Shown here piece after piece: positions 7,114-15,400 of a stretch of 24,152 bases of DNA. The DNA lies in the IMG/VR virus record IMGVR_UViG_3300025120_000535, positions 1-24,152 of that record; one strand, written 5' to 3'. The stretch is from a virus. Under the pieces are notes generated by a model that made no database searches, was not told where the DNA came from, and was given only the letters and a program-made list of their open reading frames with translations. How positions within the stretch are numbered: position 1 is the first letter of the stretch; every line of letters starts with the position of its first letter. The translations under genes and the position numbers were made by a program.

Positions 7114-8631
7114 ATGGGACAATTAGCACCCGTGTACGGTAATATAGTACCGTCACAAAAAATGCAACCGCTTATTACTAACTATTTAGCTTTTAATGGT
7201 GGTGCAAATGATTTCGCTCAACAATTCTTACCAGAAGTATATGAGCAAGAAGTTGAAAGATATGGTAATAGAACTTTATCTGGATTCTTAAGAATGGTTG
7301 GCGCTGAAATGCCAATGACATCTGATCAAGTAATTTGGTCTGAACAAAATAGATTACACGTTGCATACGGAACTGATGCTGCTAATGGTAGCCAAGTTCA
7401 AATGAATGCAGGTGGTACAACTTTAGCGATAACTGAAAGAACAGTTGCTCAAGGATTTGTTGAAAACGTTATCCAACGAAACTCAACGATAGTAGTTATG
7501 AACACTGTTACTGGTGCTACATTAAAGTGTATCATTGGAATTGCTCCAACAACTGCTGCTGGTGTTACAACTTTAACTCCACTTTCTTATACTACAGCTA
7601 ACATGACATCTCTTAGAGATAACCCTGCTGTTGCAGCTGCTACAACAAATATTAAGTTATTTGTTTATGGTTCTGAATTTGCAAAAGGTACTGTTGGATC
7701 ACAAAATGGTATTACACCTTCTTTCACGCAATACGCTAACTCACCAATTATTATAAAAGACAGATACCAAATTTCTGGTTCTGACACTGCACAGATCGGT
7801 TGGGTAGAAGTTGCTACAGAAGATGGAACATCAGGATACTTATGGTATTTAAAAGGTGAGTCTGAAACTAGATTACGTTTTGAAGATTATTTAGAAATGG
7901 CAATGGTTGAAGGTGAACTTGCTGCTGCAGGTTCTGCTTTTGTTGCTGGTCAAGCTAACGTACCTGGATTTGGTGCATCTGCTGGATTAGCTGGATCTAA
8001 TGGTGTTGCTATTAATGCAAAAGGAACTGAAGGTTTATTTGCTGCAATTATAGCTAGAGGAAATGTTATGTCTGGATTTAATGCTGGAACTGGTATTTCT
8101 GATTTTGATCAAATTCTTAAAAACTTAGATACTCAAGGAGCTATTGAAGAAAACATGCTTTTCTTAAACAGAGCTACTGATCTAGGTTTTGACGATATGT
8201 TAGGATCAATTTCATCTGGTGGTGCAGGTGGTACTGCTTATGGTTTATTTGAAAACTCTGAGCAAATGGCACTTAACTTAGGTTTCTCTGGTTTTAGAAG
8301 AGGTTCTTATGACTTTTATAAAACTAGCTGGAAATACTTAAACGATGCTTCTACAAGAGGTGGAATGAGCGTTAATAGTATTGACGGTGTATTAGTACCT
8401 GCTGGAACTTCAACTGTTTATGACCAAGTATTAGGTACAAACATAAGAAGACCATTCTTACACGTAAGATACAGAGCTTCACAAGCTGATGACAGAAGAT
8501 TTAAAAATTGGATCACTGGATCTGTTGGAGGTGCTTACACTTCTGATTTAGATGCAATGCAAGTTCACTTTTTATCTGAAAGATGTCTTGTGACACAAGC
8601 TGCGAATAATTTCGTATTATTCCAAAACTAA
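7114..8631 (+). CDS. Major capsid protein (505 aa)
   Basis: It is the expected shell protein by position (after portal and scaffold), by length near that of crAss-like and flavophage capsid proteins, and by sequence character. The protein is Gly/Ala/Thr-rich, with no signal peptide, no coiled coil and no enzymatic motif. The N-terminus (LAPVYGNIVPSQ, then FLRMVGAEMPMTSDQVIWSE) resembles capsid proteins I associate with marine podoviruses; the HK97 fold is inferred, not shown. Codon use is shifted toward TCT, ACT, GCT, AAC and TTC relative to other genes here, as in very highly expressed genes. The start follows AATTAATT with no Shine-Dalgarno sequence. A strong terminator hairpin lies 8 bases past the stop, so transcripts end or are attenuated right after it, which suits a protein needed in hundreds of copies. 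Confidence 0.87.
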   Translation: MGQLAPVYGNIVPSQKMQPLITNYLAFNGGANDFAQQFLPEVYEQEVERYGNRTLSGFLRMVGAEMPMTSDQVIWSEQNRLHVAYGTDAANGSQVQMNAGGTTLAITERTVAQGFVENVIQRNSTIVVMNTVTGATLKCIIGIAPTTAAGVTTLTPLSYTTANMTSLRDNPAVAAATTNIKLFVYGSEFAKGTVGSQNGITPSFTQYANSPIIIKDRYQISGSDTAQIGWVEVATEDGTSGYLWYLKGESETRLRFEDYLEMAMVEGELAAAGSAFVAGQANVPGFGASAGLAGSNGVAINAKGTEGLFAAIIARGNVMSGFNAGTGISDFDQILKNLDTQGAIEENMLFLNRATDLGFDDMLGSISSGGAGGTAYGLFENSEQMALNLGFSGFRRGSYDFYKTSWKYLNDASTRGGMSVNSIDGVLVPAGTSTVYDQVLGTNIRRPFLHVRYRASQADDRRFKNWITGSVGGAYTSDLDAMQVHFLSERCLVTQAANNFVLFQN

Positions 8632-8639
8632 GATTGCTT

Positions 8640-8680
8640 TAAAGAGTTAGGCGCTTCGGCGCCTAGCCCTTTATTTTATT
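8640..8680 (+). terminator. Strong hairpin terminator after the capsid gene
   Basis: Bases 8648-8654 and 8659-8665 form a perfect 7-bp GC-rich stem (TAGGCGC with GCGCCTA) closed by a TTCG tetraloop. Below it come a T-G wobble, a G-C pair, one A/C mismatch and five more pairs down to 8640/8673, followed by T-rich sequence. It is the most stable hairpin I can see in the window, in the only place where a transcription stop would separate capsid from downstream genes. Confidence 0.9.
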
Positions 8681-8699
8681 AATTATATTATATTATATT
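8674..8699 (+). promoter_or_regulatory. A/T-only leader with TTATA repeats after the terminator
   Basis: All 26 bases are A or T, ending in tandem TTATA/TATAT units that run into the ATG of the next gene. Being just past a terminator, this stretch would have to contain or lie close to a new promoter unless read-through supplies the tail genes. No known -35/-10 or Bacteroidota -33/-7 pair can be fixed with confidence. Confidence 0.4.
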
Positions 8700-8705
8700 A
8701 TGTCA
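8688..8705 (+). repeat. 18-base direct repeat, copy 2
   Basis: This is identical to 5921-5938. In both places the repeat spans the TTATA-type leader and the ATGTCA start of the following gene, about 2.8 kb apart. Confidence 0.55.
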
Positions 8706-9464
8706 AAAACAAAAGAAATTAAAGCCCCTAAGTGGGAGATTAAGGATAGATCGTATTTTTTAACAAACGGTTTAGAACCTTTAACATATACACTACAGTC
8801 AAAACACCACGATAAATCATCTTTATTATGGTTTGATGAAAATCTTAAAACACAAAGAGAATTAAGATATGCTACTAATCAAAACTCACCATTTGTTGAT
8901 GAACAAAAAGGTGAATGTACTTTAGGTCATATTATATTTCATAATGGAACTTTAAGTGTTAAAAAAGAACAACAAAATCTTCAAAAGTTATTATCTCTTT
9001 ATCATCCAAAAAGAGAAATTATTTTTAAAGAATTTAAACCAGAGGTTGAAGCTGTAGATGAGTTAGCTTGGATTAATTATGAAATTGATGCTTTAAACTC
9101 AGCTAGAAATATAGAAATAGATCATGCAGAAGCTATATTAAGAGTTGAAAAAGGAACAGCAGTTTCAGAAATGAGTTCTAAAGAAATAAAAAGAGATTTA
9201 ATGATTATGGCAAAAAAGAATCCTCAAGCATTTTTAGCTATTGCTAAAGATGAAAATGTGGGATTAAGAAATGTAGCTATAAAAGCAGTTGAACAACAAG
9301 TTCTTAAATTGTCTCAAGATCAAAGAACAATGCACTGGGGATCTAATGATAGAAAACTATTTAACATACCTTTTGATGAAAATCCATATTCAGCAGCCGC
9401 TGCATGGTTTAAAACAGATGAAGGTGTACAAGTTTTTAAACAAGTAGAGAAAAAGTTACAATAA
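8700..9464 (+). CDS. Unrecognised structural-region protein (254 aa)
   Basis: I do not recognise this family. The first 110 residues look beta-rich and include PLTYTLQSKHHDKSSLLWFD, then LRYATNQNSPFVDEQKGE, and IIFHNGTLSV. Residues about 115-254 look helical and charged, with KAVEQQVLKLSQDQRT and ending in a helix KTDEGVQVFKQVEKKLQ. There is no signal peptide, membrane segment or known catalytic motif. It sits between the capsid terminator and the connector genes and has its own TTATA leader, with a hairpin behind it, so it may be a separately expressed single gene. Head decoration, head closure or a capsid-associated role would all fit the position; none is shown by the sequence. The ATG is well placed at the end of the leader. 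Confidence 0.8.
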   Translation: MSKTKEIKAPKWEIKDRSYFLTNGLEPLTYTLQSKHHDKSSLLWFDENLKTQRELRYATNQNSPFVDEQKGECTLGHIIFHNGTLSVKKEQQNLQKLLSLYHPKREIIFKEFKPEVEAVDELAWINYEIDALNSARNIEIDHAEAILRVEKGTAVSEMSSKEIKRDLMIMAKKNPQAFLAIAKDENVGLRNVAIKAVEQQVLKLSQDQRTMHWGSNDRKLFNIPFDENPYSAAAAWFKTDEGVQVFKQVEKKLQ

Positions 9465-9483
9465 TATGTAACTATAAATATAG

Positions 9484-9513
9484 TGAAGGGTCACTTAAAA
9501 CGTGGCCCTGTCA
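9484..9513 (+). terminator. Intergenic hairpin, possible weak terminator
   Basis: AGGGTCAC (9487-9494) pairs with GTGGCCCT (9502-9509) through one T-G wobble around a 7-base loop. Three more pairs follow beyond a single bulged G (9484-9486 with 9511-9513). The trailing sequence TTATTAACT is only moderately T-rich, so termination may be weak. It could instead be an mRNA processing or stability element ahead of the connector operon. Confidence 0.5.
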
Positions 9514-9533
9514 TTATTAACTAAAATATTAAA

Positions 9534-10472
9534 ATGGCAATAAACGTAAATACTGTATATCAAACCGTTTTATTAATACTTAATAAAGAACAAAGGGGTT
9601 ATATGACACCTTTAGAGTTTAATAAAATAGGTACTCAAGTTCAATTAGAAATATTTGAAAATTATTTTGAGAGTTTAAATCAACAACTACGTGTGCCACA
9701 AGCCGATACCGATTACTCTGATAGAGTTGTAAACATCGATGAGGCCACAAACGTATTTAAAGAATATTCTTCGGCAACTTACGATGCTGGATCTAAAGTC
9801 TTTAATCTTCCCACTCAATCAGGCGCCGCATCAGTAAACCAAAATTTTACTCAAAACGCTACAGGCTCACAAACTGATTTTACCTTAACAACTATAAACG
9901 CTTCACAAGTAGCTAATGGAACTGCAAAAGTATTTGTTGCAGGAATACAACAAGCTGCTAATACGTGGACGCTTACTGGATTAGAACTAGTATTTAACGC
10001 TGCGCCAGCAGCTAATGCTGTTATATTACTTCAAGTAACACCTAATGATTTTTATAGATTAGGTGGAGTTTTTTATACTCCAGGGGCAATACCAACTCAA
10101 GAGCTTGAAAGAGTAACTAGATCAGATTTGTTTCATTTAAACTCTTCTAATCTTACAAAACCTTCTAAGACTTATCCAATATATGTTTATGAACAAAACA
10201 AACTAACTGTTTACCCAACAAGCATTGTAAGTGATTTAAGTGTTGCGTGGTTAAGAAAACCTATGGATGTAGTTTGGAATTTTACAACTGGTGGAGGTGG
10301 TCAATATCAATATAATTCAGCAACTTCTACAGATTTTGAATTAATAAAACCAGAACAAACAGAGGTAATAACTAAAATACTTTTGTATGCGGGCGTTGTA
10401 ATACAAAGTCCAGAGATAATACAAGTTGCAGCATCTCAAATTGCTCAACAAGATAATAATCAAAAAAGTTAA
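9534..10472 (+). CDS. Connector/ring-type structural protein with inserted beta module (312 aa)
   Basis: The position after the capsid genes and before the stabilization proteins suggests a head-tail connector, adaptor or ring protein. The N-terminal 60 residues are helical (VNTVYQTVLLILNKEQRGYM, then LEFNKIGTQVQLEIFENYF), a pattern I associate with such proteins in marine podoviruses. Residues about 97-169 look like an inserted beta domain of the phage type with an F-x-L strand, a VFVAGIQQ turn, a W, and ELVFNAAPAANAVILLQV. It interrupts what would otherwise read NLPT joined to NDFYRLGGVFY. The C-terminal part resumes with a YPIYVYEQNKLTVYPTSI beta stretch and an E-I-rich helix. The start has no Shine-Dalgarno sequence. 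The following gene begins 4 bases after its stop, so the two are probably co-translated partners. The exact name of the ring component cannot be given. Confidence 0.65.
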   Translation: MAINVNTVYQTVLLILNKEQRGYMTPLEFNKIGTQVQLEIFENYFESLNQQLRVPQADTDYSDRVVNIDEATNVFKEYSSATYDAGSKVFNLPTQSGAASVNQNFTQNATGSQTDFTLTTINASQVANGTAKVFVAGIQQAANTWTLTGLELVFNAAPAANAVILLQVTPNDFYRLGGVFYTPGAIPTQELERVTRSDLFHLNSSNLTKPSKTYPIYVYEQNKLTVYPTSIVSDLSVAWLRKPMDVVWNFTTGGGGQYQYNSATSTDFELIKPEQTEVITKILLYAGVVIQSPEIIQVAASQIAQQDNNQKS

Positions 10473-10475
10473 TCT

Positions 10476-12455
10476 ATGCCTATACCTGATGGTGGTTTAA
10501 TCACCGAAACTAACAGACAATATTACGCTGGGGCCCAGCAGTTTTTGGTAGCTAATACCGCTGCTAATCAAACTTTTACAAGTACTTTTGATGTTGATCT
10601 TACGTTTGGTTCTTCTGATTCTGCTAGTAATGATTATTTATTAAATAATTTTAAATTATTTGGAAGCCCAGATGCTATTAATTGGACAGAGTTTTCTTCT
10701 TCATTTCCAGTAACAACAGCTGTTGTAGAAAATGCCACGGGAGCAGCTAGTACTACTGTTGATTTAACAACATTTAACAATACAATACAAGTGGGTGATG
10801 TTGTAACTGGTACTGGTATTGCCGCAGGAACAAAAGTTGCAACTTTAAGCGCACCTACTGTTATAAACGGAACAGTTGAAGTTCCTGTTATATCATTAAC
10901 AGTTGCTTTACCAACACAAACAGCAAATAATTTTAAATACAATAATTATAACGCTGCTGTTACGGTTAATAATTTTATATTAAAAGGAGGAAATATACCT
11001 GTTTACACAGATGGTACAACAATTAGATGGGTTGTAGGAGCTAATGTAACTGATCCAGCTGGTTCTACAAAAGGAGTTTTAACTAGATCAACCACTGTTG
11101 GAAACACACCACTTCAAGCTAATATTTTATTTACCGCAGGGCAAGTTTTAACAGCTAATCCAGTTCCGTCTTCAATAGCTTCTAATCAAGTAACACTATC
11201 AGCTTATAATAATAATATTCTACCTGGAATGGGAGTGTCTGGAACAACTACTAACGCTTTTGGTACAGGAACTATTATACTTATTGATGGTGTTACAGTT
11301 AGATCAAATACTAATGTAGGTGGAAAAAGTGTTTTAGTTCTTGAAACAGGAGCTGGTGCACCTGGAACAGGAACGGTTTTTTCATTTTCAACAAGCCCAT
11401 GGAATGGTGATACCTTAACTTTTAGCTCTCAAGAGTTAACTTTAGATAAAAATGCAACGGTTGTTAATGGTTCTACTTTATCATTTTCAAATCCAAATCC
11501 GTTTACAATGTCTAATAACATCGTTACGGTTCATGCTATAATTGCTGCTTCTAGTTATGTTAAAATTCAAATGAATGAAGATGCAATAGATGATAATAAT
11601 GGGGCTTATTCTTTTACTAGACTTGATGATGTTATAGATAATTTTTTAATAGCATATGTTGGAGCAGGTAAACTTATACCTAGCGTTAAAAGAACTGATG
11701 TAATATTTCATGCAAAAAGAGGTTTACAAGAGTTTAGTTATGATACTTTAAAGAGTGTAAGATCACAAGAGCTTACTGTTCCTAGTAGTTTAAGTTTAGT
11801 TATACCACAAGATTATGTTAATTATGTAAGGTTGTCTTATGTAGATAATGGTGGTATTTTACACACTATATATCCTGCAAACACTTTATCTACTAATCCA
11901 TGGGAAATGCCTGCGCAAGATAATCTTGGTTTACCCACGCAGGATAGTGTTGATTCTAATATTACAACAGAGTCTATAACAGAAGAAAGATTTGATGCAT
12001 TAAACCCTAGAAATATAAGCGGAGCAATATATGGAGAATTTGAAGAAGGTGCAAACATATACAATGTAGATTGGTTTACACCAGCTTTAGGCCAAAGATA
12101 TGGTATGAGTCCTGAAACAAGCCAACAAAATGGTTGGTTTTTAATAAACGAAAGAGAAGGTAAATTTCAATTTACTAGCAACTTAAGTAATAAATTAATT
12201 GTTTTAGAATATATATCAGATGGTAATGCTTATGATTTAGACAGTAGAATACCTAAGTTAGCAGAAGAAGCTTTGTATGCACATATAATACATGCTATAC
12301 TTTCAGTTAGTTCTAATGTACAAGAATATATAATAAGAAGATTTAAACAAGAAAGAAGTGCAAAACTAAGAAATGCTAAAATAAGATTATCTAATCTTAA
12401 GCTTGATCAAATTGTTCAAGTTATGAGAGGTAAATCTAAATGGATTAAATACTAG
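10476..12455 (+). CDS. Tail/ring structural protein with N-terminal beta modules (659 aa)
   Basis: The C-terminal 270 residues (from about 390: FTRLDDVIDNFLIAYVGAGK, then KRTDVIFHAKRGLQEFSYD, LVIPQDYVNYVRLSYVD, and a helical basic end KLRNAKIRLSNLKLDQIVQ) look like the conserved core of a podovirus connector or ring protein. The N-terminal 390 residues are Thr/Asn/Val/Gly-rich, low in charge and beta-rich. They hold at least two copies of a module centred on GDVVTGTGIAAGTKV (about residue 107) and ILPGMGVSGTT (about residue 248). The same type of module appears twice in the next protein. Family knowledge suggests such beta modules decorate the outside of connectors or tails. It begins 4 bases after the 312-residue gene and ends 3 bases before the 1456-residue gene, so the three are an operon core. 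Confidence 0.65.
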   Translation: MPIPDGGLITETNRQYYAGAQQFLVANTAANQTFTSTFDVDLTFGSSDSASNDYLLNNFKLFGSPDAINWTEFSSSFPVTTAVVENATGAASTTVDLTTFNNTIQVGDVVTGTGIAAGTKVATLSAPTVINGTVEVPVISLTVALPTQTANNFKYNNYNAAVTVNNFILKGGNIPVYTDGTTIRWVVGANVTDPAGSTKGVLTRSTTVGNTPLQANILFTAGQVLTANPVPSSIASNQVTLSAYNNNILPGMGVSGTTTNAFGTGTIILIDGVTVRSNTNVGGKSVLVLETGAGAPGTGTVFSFSTSPWNGDTLTFSSQELTLDKNATVVNGSTLSFSNPNPFTMSNNIVTVHAIIAASSYVKIQMNEDAIDDNNGAYSFTRLDDVIDNFLIAYVGAGKLIPSVKRTDVIFHAKRGLQEFSYDTLKSVRSQELTVPSSLSLVIPQDYVNYVRLSYVDNGGILHTIYPANTLSTNPWEMPAQDNLGLPTQDSVDSNITTESITEERFDALNPRNISGAIYGEFEEGANIYNVDWFTPALGQRYGMSPETSQQNGWFLINEREGKFQFTSNLSNKLIVLEYISDGNAYDLDSRIPKLAEEALYAHIIHAILSVSSNVQEYIIRRFKQERSAKLRNAKIRLSNLKLDQIVQVMRGKSKWIKY

Positions 12456-12457
12456 AT

Positions 12458-15400
12458 ATGCCAGAAATTAAAAACACTTTTCTAGCATCCAAGATGAATA
12501 AAGATCTTGATGATAGATTAATACCTAATGGTGAGTATAGAGACGCACAGAATATATCTGTAGGTAAATCAGAAGATGATGATATTGGCTCTTTAGAATC
12601 AATATTAGGTAATGCTTGTGTTACTAATTTTACAGATAGTTATAGAACAAGTTACGTTACTCAAAATCAAAACTTAATACCTGAAACAGGTGATTATAAA
12701 ATAATTTTAGACGGTGTTGGGCCAGTAATAAGAGTTGGAGATGATATATATTTGTGGGATAATTCAGGAGAAAAAGGAACAAAATATTTAAGTAAAGTTG
12801 CTTGGTTTGAAACTACATCTGGTATAACTACTGTGTATGTGTCAGAGCCTTTACCATATGGATTACCAGTTAATCAACGTATAATTTTTGCTAGACCTAT
12901 AAGGGTATGTGGTTATTATTCAGATGAAGCAAGATCACGAATGTATGTATTTTTAACTGATTACACTGGTACAGAACCATTACAACCTTCTGGTCACATA
13001 AATTGTATATACACTTATACCCCTGGCGCAGATACTTTTAACGCATTAGTTTTTGATGGAGGACCTAATTTGTTTTTAAATTTTTCTACAGCTAGCCCTA
13101 TAACAGGGATTAGTTTAATAGAAGATTTATTATTTTTTACAGACAATAGAAATCAACCTAGAAAAATAAATGTAACCAGGTCAAGCGGTTATTATACTAG
13201 TGAGGCTAGTATTTCTGTTGCTAAATATAATCCATACGAGCCGATAGAGATGGTTAAAACAGCTTCAGGTAATATAGCATCATCACCAAGTACTAGTACT
13301 ATCACTCTTGCAGTTATTACTAGTGGTACTGCAGCATCTGTTTCAGGATCAGAAATTACTATAACTGGTTTAAATTATAATATTAAACCTGGCCAAGTAG
13401 TTGGTAGCGCAACAGTAATAACAACATATATAAAAGTTTTAGGAATAGAGTATGTAGGCGGTAATACTATAGTTACTTTAAGTGCGGCGCCTGGAGCTGT
13501 TGCAACTAATACTATTAATTTTTATCCTGGTTTTGAAATATTTTCAAGTATTGTATCTACAACAATTGGTTATGACCAATATTTATATGTTTCCGCATGG
13601 GCTCCAAGCACAGGTATAATAAGTGTAAACCTACCTATAACTGGAACTATATCAGCTAATGAACCTATTAATTTTTTAATATCGACGATGACAAACAAAA
13701 AGTCAGTTACAAACTGGCCTGGTGATCCTGATTATTTAGAAACATTATTTGTAAGGTTTAGCTATAGATTTAGATATGATGATGGAGAATATTCTATTAT
13801 AGCGCCTTTTACACAAATAGCTTATATACCTAAACAACAAGGTTATTTTATAGGTAGCGGAGGAACTCCAGCTACACCTAAAGATGAAGAAGCTGCTTAT
13901 AGAAGTACTATTTTAGAGTGGATGGAAAACAATGTTCAAGATATTGAATTGATAATTCCACTGCCAGATATAGCTAAAAATTTAGGTGAAAGCAATTCTT
14001 CTACTTACAAGATTTCCTCAATAGATATTCTGTATAAAGAATCTGATTCTAATGCTGTAAAAGTTTTAGACAATGTAGAGTCTTCTTCTTTTAACTCTAA
14101 TTCTTTAACACAATATTTAGATTATTATACTTATAATTATCAATCAAGAAAACCTTACAAAACTTTACCTACTGTTCAAACTACAAGAGTTTACGATATG
14201 GTTCCTACTAGAGCTTTAGCACAAGAAACTGCTGGTAATAGAATTATATATGGTAACTTTGTTAATCAGCATACGCCTCCTAATACTTTAAATTATCAAG
14301 TTGGAATCGCTGCAAAACAAACTGACGTAAATGAAGGTTATACTAATTGGGTAGAATACCCTAACCACTCTTTAAAACAAAATAGAAATTATCAGGTAGG
14401 TTTTATTTTATCTGATAAATGGGGTAGACAGTCTTCTGTAATATTATCTTCTATAAATCCTACAGAAACAACATCCGGATCAATAACATATGGAGGGTCA
14501 ACCGTATACTCTCCTTATAACGAAACAACACTAAGTAGAGGTCAAATTGCAACTTGGCCAGGAGATGCTTTGCAATTAAATATATCTTCTATAATTTCTT
14601 CTGGAACTTCTTCATCTCAAGTTATAGCAACTGTAGACGGAGCTGTTTCAACAGGTGGTACACAAATTAAAGTTGATCACATTGGTTCTTATGACTTAAG
14701 CCAAGGGTTAGTTACTTTTCCTAGCTTTGAAGTAGGTATGTTAATTTTAGGTGTTGGTATTGCTTCTGGCACTAGAATAAAATCTAAAATATCTCCTAGC
14801 ACTTTTGAAATAAACAAACCTTTAATAGCAACATTACCTGATGGAAATAGTATAACCTTAGGTGGTGTTTCTAATTTTCCAAGCATTTCTACAGGTGAAC
14901 CTGGTTTATATGCAATACCATCTGGCACTGGAACTGGTTTTAATATTTTTGGCGCTACAGCAACCATACAAGGTAATGTTTATGTTTTTACTTTAAATAG
15001 TGGTGGAGGTCAAAACATACCTTTAGCTGGCGATATAATGAGAGGAGAAAATGAAGATTACGTAAAAATAACATCTATTTCCAATGTGGGTGCAGTATAC
15101 ACAGTAACAACATCAGGTCCTGTTAATTCAAAATATTATTTAAATTCAGCTACAGCCAGTCCAGATAATAAATATTCTTATAACTTAAACCCTACGGGTT
15201 GGTATTCTTATAAAATAGTTGTAAGGCAACAAGAGCAAGAATATTATAATGTTTATTTACCTGGTATAATAAATGGTTATCCAGATCAAATAGCAGCTAC
15301 AAGTCCTGTAAGTTTTGTAGAATTTCCTACTGATGAAGATAATAAAACAGCAAACATTGTATTGTTTAATGATAATATAAATAAAATACCTAGAGATTTA

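Noticed and set aside
15187-15199. Small palindrome AACCC-TAC-GGGTT
   Set aside because: It is only 5 bp with a 3-base loop inside the 1456-residue coding sequence, with no T-tract. Chance is enough to explain it.
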